This document shows positions 5,405 through 11,349 of a stretch of DNA of 11,349 bases, one piece after another. A model generated the notes under the pieces. It saw only the letters and a program-made list of their open reading frames with translations. It did no database searches and was not told where the DNA came from. The position numbers and the translations under genes were made by a program. The DNA is from Clostridia bacterium (lineage in GTDB: Bacteria; Bacillota; Clostridia; UBA1381). Location: positions 1 through 11,349 of the forward strand of contig JAFXBO010000196.1 in assembly GCA_017521775.1 (NCBI GenBank), given 5' to 3'. Position 1 is the stretch's first letter. Each line of letters starts with the position of its first letter.

Positions 5405-6826
5405 ATGAGAAAATTTGATACTAAAGTTCAGTATTTGAAATATAAAGTGCTGAGAGAGGTTGCAAGAGAGGCCTGGAATGATACGCTTCTTGAAAAGGTA
5501 TTGGAAATACCAACAACAATTGTTCCAGGAAAGACTTCAACAATGCGCTGCTGTGTTTATAAGGAACGAGCAATTCTTTCAGAACGTGTCAAAATTGCAA
5601 TGGGTGGTGACAAGGAAAACCCCAACGTGATTGAAGTTATTGATATTGCTTGTGACGAATGTCCGGCAGCAGGTTATGAAGTAACCGATTCCTGCAGAGG
5701 ATGCCTTGCTCACAGATGTGAGGATGTGTGCAAGCGTGGTGCAATTTCTTTTGACCGTAACCATGTGGCACATATTGACAAGTCAAAATGCGTTGAATGT
5801 GGTCAGTGTGCAAAGGTTTGTCCTTATTCAGCTATAGTAAACCGCAGACGCCCTTGCCAGAATGCCTGCAAAATCAAAGCTATTTCTATCAACGAGGATA
5901 ATGCTGCTACAATTGACAACAGCAAATGTACTGCTTGTGGGGCTTGTGTTTATCAGTGCCCGTTCGGTGCGATTATGGACAAATCTTATATACTCGATGT
6001 AGTTGACCTCATCAAGAAAAGCGACAATAACAAAAAATATAAGGTTTATGCTATGGTGGCTCCGTCTATTTCAAGTCAGTTCACTTATGCAAAGCTTGGG
6101 CAGGTGATTAAGGGCTTGAAAGATCTTGGTTTCTTCACTGTTGTTGAAGCGGCGCTTGGGGCCGATATGGTTGCGCAAAGTGAATCAAGAGAACTCAGTG
6201 AAAAAGGATTTTTGACAAGCTCATGTTGTCCTGCGTTTGTAACCTATGTAAAATCAGCATTCCCTGATTTGGAGCAATATATTTCACATAATCTTTCTCC
6301 AATGGCAATTCTTGCAAAATATATCAAGGATACAGATTCGAGTGCAAAGGTTGTGTTTATTGGTCCATGTACTGCAAAAAAGGCAGAGGCGCAGCTTGAA
6401 GAGGTTAAGCCTTATGTGGATGCTGTTATGACATTTGAGGAACTTCAGGCACTATTTGACAGCAAGGATGTTGATATTACAACTCTCGAAGAACATGTCC
6501 TGGATAATGCATCTTATTTCGGAAGAATATTTGCACGCTCAGGAGGCCTTTCCGATGCAGTTGCACAAGGATTAAAGGAGCAGAATATTGATTTTGATTT
6601 AGAAGCAATTTCGTGTGATGGAATTGAAGAATGCAAAATGGCACTCCTCAAAAAGAATAAGAATGTTTTAGATGCTAACTTCATTGAAGGTATGGCTTGC
6701 AGTGGTGGTTGTATCGGTGGCGCAGGATGTCTAACACACGGTGAAAAGAACAAAGCTGAAGTTGATAAATATGGTAGAGAAGCTTTTGAAAAAACAATTT
6801 TAGATGCTGTTTCAGTATTAAAATAA
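5405..6826 (+). CDS. hydA: [FeFe] hydrogenase, group B type (monomeric, multi-cluster)
   Basis: Probable H2-forming or H2-oxidising [FeFe] hydrogenase, 473 residues, cytoplasmic. The N-terminal part carries the family MRCCVYKERA segment (47-56) and a cysteine-rich ferredoxin-like region: C83/C86, C97/C100/C105/C109, C129/C132/C135/C139, C151/C155 and C175/C178/C181/C185. This is enough for several [4Fe-4S] clusters. The H-cluster domain has L1 TSSCCPAF (C274, C275), L2 GPCTAKKAE (C322) and L3 GMACSGGCIGG (C432, C436). These variants fit the group B (TIGR04105-like) enzymes rather than the clostridial CpI type. There is no small-subunit domain at the C terminus. AAGGAG (5391-5396) overlaps the upstream stop and sits 8 bases before ATG; the 12-base gap makes it the last gene of the operon. 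All ligand residues are present, so catalysis is plausible, with electrons passing through the operon's ferredoxins. No clear terminator follows. Confidence 0.9.
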   Translation: MRKFDTKVQYLKYKVLREVAREAWNDTLLEKVLEIPTTIVPGKTSTMRCCVYKERAILSERVKIAMGGDKENPNVIEVIDIACDECPAAGYEVTDSCRGCLAHRCEDVCKRGAISFDRNHVAHIDKSKCVECGQCAKVCPYSAIVNRRRPCQNACKIKAISINEDNAATIDNSKCTACGACVYQCPFGAIMDKSYILDVVDLIKKSDNNKKYKVYAMVAPSISSQFTYAKLGQVIKGLKDLGFFTVVEAALGADMVAQSESRELSEKGFLTSSCCPAFVTYVKSAFPDLEQYISHNLSPMAILAKYIKDTDSSAKVVFIGPCTAKKAEAQLEEVKPYVDAVMTFEELQALFDSKDVDITTLEEHVLDNASYFGRIFARSGGLSDAVAQGLKEQNIDFDLEAISCDGIEECKMALLKKNKNVLDANFIEGMACSGGCIGGAGCLTHGEKNKAEVDKYGREAFEKTILDAVSVLK

Positions 6827-6886
6827 CCAAAATATATATAATATAAAAAATAGTATGTGTGAAATGGCAAACAGATATGTACTATT

Positions 6887-7082
6887 GAAATTGGTGACGG
6901 CTCTTCGATAGATACAGCGAAGGTAAAATGCTATTATTCTCCCAACAGTTATGGAATATAATGCTCCCACAATGGGAGAAAAGTACAGAGATATTACAAG
7001 GGCAATGGGCGTTGAAAAGGTAGATGAGATTAGCTATAAAAATGCAAGAAAAGCTGCATTCATAAATCTAAAATATTTATAA
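6887..7082 (+). pseudogene. Remnant of an iron-containing alcohol dehydrogenase (internal deletion, frameshift)
   Basis: Two fragments of a group III (iron-dependent) alcohol dehydrogenase lie next to each other in different frames. Bases 6890-6922 read IGDGSSIDTAK, the nucleotide-binding GGGSxIDTAK motif normally found near residue 100 (the second Gly is Asp here). From 6927, in another frame, the DNA reads NAIILPTVMEYNAPTMGEKY and continues through RDITRAMGV to TAA at 7080-7082, which corresponds to a segment normally near residues 270-330. About 170 residues, including most metal ligands, are missing between them, and the N terminus and most of the C-terminal domain are also absent. The gene is dead. 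It fills the otherwise unexplained gap after hydA. A TATAAT at 7078-7083 inside its end, without a good -35, could help express the following gene. Confidence 0.8.
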
Positions 7083-7105
7083 TCTATCTGTAAAGGAAAA
7101 AGAGA

Positions 7106-9634
7106 ATGAAAAGGCTTGTTATAGGTATTTTGGCACATGTTGATTCTGGTAAAACAACGCTTTCTGAGGCGTTGTTGTTTGGTGCTGGAGAAATTCAAAG
7201 TCTTGGCAGGGTTGACCATAAGGATGCATTTTTGGATACTGATGAGATTGAGAGAGACAGGGGAATAACTATCTTTTCAAAACAGGCAGTTATTAATTTA
7301 AATAATACGAAAATAACCCTTTTAGATACACCAGGTCACGTCGATTTTTCAGCAGAAACAGAAAGAACATTGAATGTTTTAGATTATGCTATTTTGGTGA
7401 TAAGCGGAACAGACGGAGTGCAAAGTCATACACAAACACTCTGGAAATTGTTAGAGCATTACAATGTTCCAACCTTCATTTTCATAAACAAAATGGATAT
7501 ATCGGAGAGTGACACTGTTTCATTAATAGATAACCTGAAAGAAAAATTAAGTGACTCTTGTGTTGATTTTTCCAATAAGAATAAATATTTTTATGAAAAC
7601 ATTTCTATTCTTGATGAAAAATTACTTGACGAATATATGGAAAATGAAAGTGTCGGAGAAAATTCAATAAAAGACGCAATTTTAAAAAGAAAGATATTTC
7701 CTTGTTATTTTGGCTCAGCTCTTAAAAATGATGGAGTTCTTGAATTTTTAAATGAACTCTCTATATACACTAAACAAAAACAAACAGTCGAAGAGTTTGG
7801 TGCAAGAGTTTATAAAATAGGAAATGACGATAAAGCTCAAAGGCTGACATATATGAAAATAACAAGTGGAAGCCTTAAGGTAAAAACACAGTTATCCAAT
7901 CAAAAGGTAAATGAAATAAGGATATATTCAGGAGAAAAATATGTAAATGTTCAGGAAGCCTGTCAGGGAGATGTGTGTGCAGTAACAGGCTTAACCTTTT
8001 TAGAATGTGGAGACGGAATTGGAATTGAGAAAAATTCAGGGGAGCTGATTACAGAGCCTATATTTTCGTATAATGTTAAATTGCCTAAGGATACAGATGT
8101 TCACACCGCATTGGGTATTTTTAAAAAGCTTGAAGAAGAGGAAACAAAGCTCCATATTCTATGGAATGAATATACACAACAGATAACTGTTGAATTGATG
8201 GGAGAAATTCAGTTAGAGGTCTTAAAAAGAATTTTGTCTGACAGATTTTCATTAAATGTTGAATTTGAACACGGGAGCGTAATATACAAAGAAACAATAA
8301 AAAACAAAGTACTTGGAGTCGGACATTATGAGCCTTTGAAACATTATGCTGAAGTTCATTTGATGATTGAACCAGGGGAAAAGGGCTCGGGGTTAGTGTT
8401 TAAAACTAAATGCAGTGAGGATGTTTTAGAGAGAAACTGGCAACGACTTATTATGACGCATCTTGAGGAAAAAACACATATAGGTGTTTTATGTGGTATG
8501 CCAATAACTGATGTTGTGATTACATTGGTTAATGGAAGAGCACACCAAAAACATACTGAGGGTGGAGATTTCAGACAAGCAACATACAGGGCAGTAAGAC
8601 AAGGATTAAGACAGGCAGAGAGTGTTTTATTAGAGCCATGGTACTCGTTTGAAATTTTAGTCCCTATGGAAAATACAGGCAGAGCAATGACAGACCTTCA
8701 AAGAATGGGGGCAACTTTTGATGCACCTGAAACTGTCGGAGAGATGTCAAAGCTTTGCGGAAGTGCGCCGATTAAGGAAATAAGGGAATATCAAAAGGAT
8801 ATAACGCTTTATACTCACGGATTAGGAACAATTAATTGTTTCTTTAAAGGGTATGAGCCTTGTGCTAATCAGGAGCAGATAATAAAGGAATTTAACTATA
8901 ATTGTGACGCCGATATTGAAAATACTGCAGATTCTGTTTTCTGTTCACATGGAAGTGGATTTTTAGTTAAATGGAACGAAGTTTTTGACTATATGCATCT
9001 TGAAAAAATTGAGATGTTTAAGGAAAAGGAGTTAATCGAGCCAAAGGTAAGAAGAGCAAGTGAAATGATTGCTGATGAGGCTGAATTATTAAAGATTTTT
9101 GAGCGTACCTACGGAAAAATTCAAAGAAAATCGGAAGGGATTATAAGAACTCAAAAGGAAAAACCTGAATATAAAGTAAAACCAATAAAAATACTTCCTC
9201 AATATCTTTTAATAGATGGATATAATATCATTTTTGCGTGGGATGAATTAAAAGAGGTGGCGAAGGAGAGCCTTGAAGATGCAAGATTACTTTTGATAAA
9301 TAAGATTGCTAACTATCAGGCAATGAAACAGAATAATGTAATTATAGTTTTTGATGCATATAAGGTTAAAGGCGAATACAGGGAAATAGAGAGCATATAT
9401 GGAATTAAGGTGGTGTATACGAAAGAGGCTGAAACTGCTGACTCATATATCGAAAAAACAACAGAAAAACTGGTAAAAAACTATCGTGTAAGAGTTGCCA
9501 CATCGGATAATCTTGTTCAGATGATTATATTCGGAACAGGAGCAGAAAGAGTATCTGCTAAAGAATTTTATGATGAAGTATCAAAATGTGAAGAGGAATT
9601 AAGAGAACTAATAAAAAAGAATAATACAAAATAA
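7106..9634 (+). CDS. EF-G/TetM-like translational GTPase fused to a C-terminal NYN/YacP (Rae1-like) nuclease domain
   Basis: An 842-residue protein. Residues 1-640 follow the EF-G/tetracycline ribosomal-protection layout. The GTPase domain has P-loop AHVDSGKTT (10-18), DRGITI (51-56), DTPGH (74-78), NKMD (128-131) and a GSAL G5 (203-206). A domain II-like beta region follows at about 230-310, then domains III-V. Domain IV contains GGDFRQATYRAVRQGL (486-501), and domain V contains TGRAMTDLQRMGATFD. After a basic linker (about 645-695), residues 699-842 form an NYN/PIN-type nuclease like YacP: LLIDGYNIIFAW (Asp704, Asn707), IVFDAY (Asp750), AETADSYIEK (Asp779), VATSDNLVQ (Asp801). YacP/Rae1 of Bacillus subtilis cleaves mRNA in the ribosomal A site. 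The fusion suggests that GTP-dependent ribosome binding delivers a nuclease. Tetracycline protection is possible, but the domain IV tip differs from TetM/TetO, so resistance should not be assumed. AAAGGA (7092-7097) sets the start; a strong terminator follows. Confidence 0.9.
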   Translation: MKRLVIGILAHVDSGKTTLSEALLFGAGEIQSLGRVDHKDAFLDTDEIERDRGITIFSKQAVINLNNTKITLLDTPGHVDFSAETERTLNVLDYAILVISGTDGVQSHTQTLWKLLEHYNVPTFIFINKMDISESDTVSLIDNLKEKLSDSCVDFSNKNKYFYENISILDEKLLDEYMENESVGENSIKDAILKRKIFPCYFGSALKNDGVLEFLNELSIYTKQKQTVEEFGARVYKIGNDDKAQRLTYMKITSGSLKVKTQLSNQKVNEIRIYSGEKYVNVQEACQGDVCAVTGLTFLECGDGIGIEKNSGELITEPIFSYNVKLPKDTDVHTALGIFKKLEEEETKLHILWNEYTQQITVELMGEIQLEVLKRILSDRFSLNVEFEHGSVIYKETIKNKVLGVGHYEPLKHYAEVHLMIEPGEKGSGLVFKTKCSEDVLERNWQRLIMTHLEEKTHIGVLCGMPITDVVITLVNGRAHQKHTEGGDFRQATYRAVRQGLRQAESVLLEPWYSFEILVPMENTGRAMTDLQRMGATFDAPETVGEMSKLCGSAPIKEIREYQKDITLYTHGLGTINCFFKGYEPCANQEQIIKEFNYNCDADIENTADSVFCSHGSGFLVKWNEVFDYMHLEKIEMFKEKELIEPKVRRASEMIADEAELLKIFERTYGKIQRKSEGIIRTQKEKPEYKVKPIKILPQYLLIDGYNIIFAWDELKEVAKESLEDARLLLINKIANYQAMKQNNVIIVFDAYKVKGEYREIESIYGIKVVYTKEAETADSYIEKTTEKLVKNYRVRVATSDNLVQMIIFGTGAERVSAKEFYDEVSKCEEELRELIKKNNTK

Positions 9635-9675
9635 AAAGTCCCCGTAGGCCGAATGCCTATAGGGGACTTTCTTTT
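9635..9675. terminator. Strong bidirectional terminator between the GTPase-nuclease gene and dpaB
   Basis: AAAGTCCCC and GTAGGC pair with GCCTAT and GGGGACTTT across the loop CGAAT, with one bulged A, giving about 15 pairs (9635-9670). CTTTT follows on the plus strand. On the minus strand the hairpin is followed by TTTTTATTTT, so it can also end readthrough of the convergent dpaAB transcript. It starts one base after the upstream stop codon. Confidence 0.92.
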
Positions 9676-9689
9676 GTGATTATATATAA

Positions 9690-10268
9690 TCAGCACAGTA
9701 CCGGCTGGAGTTGTTTTCTTTCTAATGCCATTTCGATGGTTTCTTTTATTTTTGACATATCAGCAACGAGTGAGTTAGGTTTATTCACACAATCATCTTG
9801 CCCAAACGGAACAAAATAGATATTTTTAGAATTCATAAGAGCACCGATATTTTTTGCGGCATTTCCCAAACCATCATTTGTTGAAATTGCAATGACAATA
9901 GGCTTATCATTTCTAAGATGAGCCTTTGCAGCCATTGTTACAGAGCTGTCTGCAATTCCGTTAGCTAATTTTGCAAGAGAATTCCCTGTGCAGGGAGCAA
10001 TTAAAAGGATATCAAGATACCCTTTTGGTCCGATTGGTTCGGCCTCTTTAACAGATTTAATAATATCCTTTCCTGTCATATCTTTTATCCTTTTTTGAAA
10101 ATCAACGGCTTTACCAAACCGAGTGTCAGTTGTGAATGAAGTTTCACTCATAATGGGGTATATTTGAGCGTTGGTTTTACAAAGTGATTCTAATTCCTTT
10201 AGAATTTTCTCAAAGGTACAAAATGAGCCACATATTGCAAAACCAATTTTTTTACCATCTAAATCCAA
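9690..10268 (-). CDS. dpaB: Dipicolinate synthase subunit B (SpoVFB/DpaB)
   Basis: Flavoprotein-like subunit of dipicolinate synthase, which with DpaA converts a dihydrodipicolinate-pathway intermediate to dipicolinic acid in the mother cell for loading into the spore core as Ca-DPA. The 192-residue protein has the flavoprotein signatures KIGFAICGSFCTF (7-19) and IAPCTGNSLAKLANGIADS (90-108), then KPIVIAISTNDGLGNAAKNIG. The length matches the family (about 200 aa). The start codon is TTG at 10266-10268: an in-frame TAG lies two codons upstream and the next Met is about 39 residues in, past conserved sequence. The SD GAGGGGG overlaps the last codons of dpaA, 8 bases before TTG, so translation is probably coupled. 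The gene ends 15 bases from the bidirectional terminator. Confidence 0.93.
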   Translation of the reverse strand: MDLDGKKIGFAICGSFCTFEKILKELESLCKTNAQIYPIMSETSFTTDTRFGKAVDFQKRIKDMTGKDIIKSVKEAEPIGPKGYLDILLIAPCTGNSLAKLANGIADSSVTMAAKAHLRNDKPIVIAISTNDGLGNAAKNIGALMNSKNIYFVPFGQDDCVNKPNSLVADMSKIKETIEMALERKQLQPVLC

Positions 10269-10271
10269 ATT

Positions 10272-11129
10272 CTACACCCCCTCTTCGTGCAAAATATTAA
10301 GGATTGTTTCTTTTATGATTTTGCCTGACGAAATCGGAGCACACTTTCCAGGTAAACTTAGAGCCCAGATAACCTTTAAGCCCAAATCCTGAGCCTTTTC
10401 AAAATCAACACCACCGGGCTTTGATGCTAAATCAATAACCACACAATCAGGGCTTATTGTTTTTAATATCTCCTCATCAAGAATAAGCGCAGGAGCAGTG
10501 TTGAAAATTAAATCAAAATTATTTGCAACTGTTTTTAAATTATCGTTATGTACGGATTTATATCCGTTCACATCAATCCATGCCAGATCAGAGTATTTTC
10601 TGGCAGAAACACAAACATTTGCACCAAGAGATTTTAAAAGGGCAGAAAGAACTTTTCCGATTCTGCCGTATCCGATTACAAGACAATTACTGTCCTTTAG
10701 TGTTATCGGAGTTTCCTCCATAGCAATTTCTATTGCCCCTTCAGCAGTAGGAACTGCATTTTTTATCATTAATTCTTCGCGATTATAATAATCTATGCAT
10801 TTATTATTCTTGAAAACTTTTATAACTTCTTTGGAAATTCTTCCGCCAAGAATAAGTGCACCCTTTTTGATTTTTTCTGATAACACACTTAATTTTATTG
10901 GTTTTTCTTCAAAAGGTGCATTTAAAGTTTTAAAATCAAGTGTTACAGGCATTGGTAATATTATTATATCGCTTTCACAAACATCATTTATATCATTAGT
11001 GGTTTTATATTTTGATGACATAGAGTTTTCGCCAAAGCCTATGACATTGACATCATATCCGTCTTTTGCCATAAGTTCGGCAAGCGTCAGCTGTCTTAAA
11101 TCTCCACCTATAACAGATACTCTACACAC
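10272..11129 (-). CDS. dpaA: Dipicolinate synthase subunit A (SpoVFA/DpaA)
   Basis: NAD(P)H-binding subunit of dipicolinate synthase, acting with DpaB in the sporulating mother cell. The N-terminal domain begins VSVIGGDLRQL, a family hallmark. A central segment (LILGGRIS) precedes a Rossmann domain with CLVIGYGRIGK (about 149-159) and the later LPGKCAPISSGKII near the C terminus. I take GTG at 11127-11129 as the start because AAAGGAAGGA (minus strand, 11135-11144) is placed 5 bases upstream, giving 285 residues. An in-frame ATG at 11145-11147 would give 291 residues but has no convincing SD and places the SD inside the gene, so automated pipelines may choose it instead. It is followed by dpaB after 3 intervening bases, in the same reading frame. 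A sigma-K-like promoter lies upstream. Confidence 0.93.
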   Translation of the reverse strand: MCRVSVIGGDLRQLTLAELMAKDGYDVNVIGFGENSMSSKYKTTNDINDVCESDIIILPMPVTLDFKTLNAPFEEKPIKLSVLSEKIKKGALILGGRISKEVIKVFKNNKCIDYYNREELMIKNAVPTAEGAIEIAMEETPITLKDSNCLVIGYGRIGKVLSALLKSLGANVCVSARKYSDLAWIDVNGYKSVHNDNLKTVANNFDLIFNTAPALILDEEILKTISPDCVVIDLASKPGGVDFEKAQDLGLKVIWALSLPGKCAPISSGKIIKETILNILHEEGV

Positions 11130-11167
11130 TAAAATCCTTCCTTTCATAAGAGATTTACTCTTTATAA

Positions 11168-11194
11168 CATTATATGCAATACGCTTGCTTTGGT
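11168..11194 (-). promoter_or_regulatory. Candidate sigma-K (mother-cell) promoter of dpaAB
   Basis: Minus strand: an AC dinucleotide (11193-11194) in AACC, a 16-base spacer, then CATATAATG (11176 down to 11168), close to the sigma-K -10 CATAnnnTA with one mismatch. The Bacillus spoVF operon is sigma-K dependent, so the context agrees. The same bases contain TATAAT, but no acceptable sigma-A -35 is positioned for it. Confidence 0.4.
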
Positions 11195-11205
11195 TATAAA
11201 AATTA

Positions 11206-11234
11206 TTGACTTTATAATAAAAAAGAATTATACT
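11206..11234 (+). promoter_or_regulatory. Sigma-A promoter of the RluA-family gene
   Basis: TTGACT (11206-11211), a 17-base spacer and TATACT (11229-11234), one mismatch from consensus in each box. It lies 31 bases before the ATG at 11266, giving a short leader of roughly 25 bases. Confidence 0.75.
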
Positions 11235-11265
11235 AAATATGAAATTTACACATAGGAAAGTGGAT

Positions 11266-11349
11266 ATGAGAGAGATAGAATTAAGAATTGATAAGGACCT
11301 GACGGGAAAAACTGTTAAAGAAATACTCTTTAATAAGTTATTTTTGGCA
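11266..11349 (+). CDS. Probable RluA-family pseudouridine synthase, N-terminus only (truncated by window edge)
   Basis: An open frame from ATG at 11266 runs off the window after 28 codons (MREIELRIDKDLTGKTVKEI, then LFNKLFLA). AGGAAAG (11254-11260) is 5 bases upstream and a good promoter precedes it. The pattern of a beta-strand start, an acidic/Gly turn, then TVKEILxxKL resembles the S4-like N-terminal region of clostridial RluA-type 23S rRNA/tRNA pseudouridine synthases. The catalytic HRLD motif would be outside the window, so the family call is tentative, while the existence of a gene is well supported. Confidence 0.6.
   Translation, partial: MREIELRIDKDLTGKTVKEILFNKLFLA

Noticed and set aside
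6964..6978. Perfect 6-bp hairpin CTCCCA-CAA-TGGGAG after hydA as a terminator
   Set aside because: No T run follows on either strand, and the bases are explained by the APTMGEK codons of the decayed alcohol dehydrogenase.
7106..9100. Calling the GTPase a tetracycline resistance gene (tetM/tetW class)
   Set aside because: The overall layout is shared, but the domain IV tip differs and a nuclease domain is fused, so resistance is not supported by the sequence.
1..11349. CRISPR arrays, tRNA/rRNA genes, insertion sequences, attachment sites
   Set aside because: No regularly spaced direct repeats, cloverleaf or rRNA signatures, transposase frames or terminal inverted repeats were seen on reading both strands.

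Overview
The window reads as chromosomal DNA of a low-GC, anaerobic, spore-forming member of the Clostridia. The grounds are A+T-rich DNA with AGGAGG-type ribosome binding sites, two [FeFe]-hydrogenase-family proteins, dipicolinate synthase genes and a SleB-type cortex hydrolase (endospore functions), and a folate ECF S component behind a tetrahydrofolate riboswitch. The genus cannot be fixed from the sequence alone; the hydrogenase cassette resembles those known from Ruminococcus-like gut Clostridia.

Layout. 1-442: 3' end of tsf (EF-Ts) and its terminator. 443-1165: a secreted SleB-like hydrolase behind a sigma-F-like promoter, ending at a bidirectional terminator shared with folT. 1164-1872 (minus strand): folT with its promoter, THF riboswitch and an RBS-masking hairpin. 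1890-6826 (plus strand): a tight five-gene operon with a near-consensus promoter and a structured leader. It encodes two thioredoxin-like [2Fe-2S] ferredoxins, a PAS-containing sensory-type [FeFe] hydrogenase (HydS), a SpoIIE/PP2C phosphatase and a group-B-type [FeFe] hydrogenase. 6827-7105: a decayed, internally deleted iron-type alcohol dehydrogenase. 7106-9675: an EF-G/TetM-like GTPase fused to a C-terminal NYN/YacP (Rae1-like) nuclease domain, with a strong bidirectional terminator. 9690-11194 (minus strand): dpaA-dpaB (spoVFA-spoVFB). 11206-11349: promoter and first 28 codons of a probable RluA-family pseudouridine synthase.

How the genes work together. The hydrogenase operon looks like a self-contained H2/redox-responsive module. 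The ferredoxins would move electrons, HydS would sense H2 or redox state through its H-cluster and PAS domain, the phosphatase would pass the signal on, and the last gene encodes the likely catalytic hydrogenase. No partner kinase or anti-sigma factor is in the window. DpaA/DpaB make dipicolinate for the spore core, and the SleB-like protein degrades spore cortex at germination. The GTPase-nuclease fusion suggests a ribosome-targeted factor that could combine an EF-G-like ribosome transaction with mRNA cleavage. It is the most unusual single protein here.
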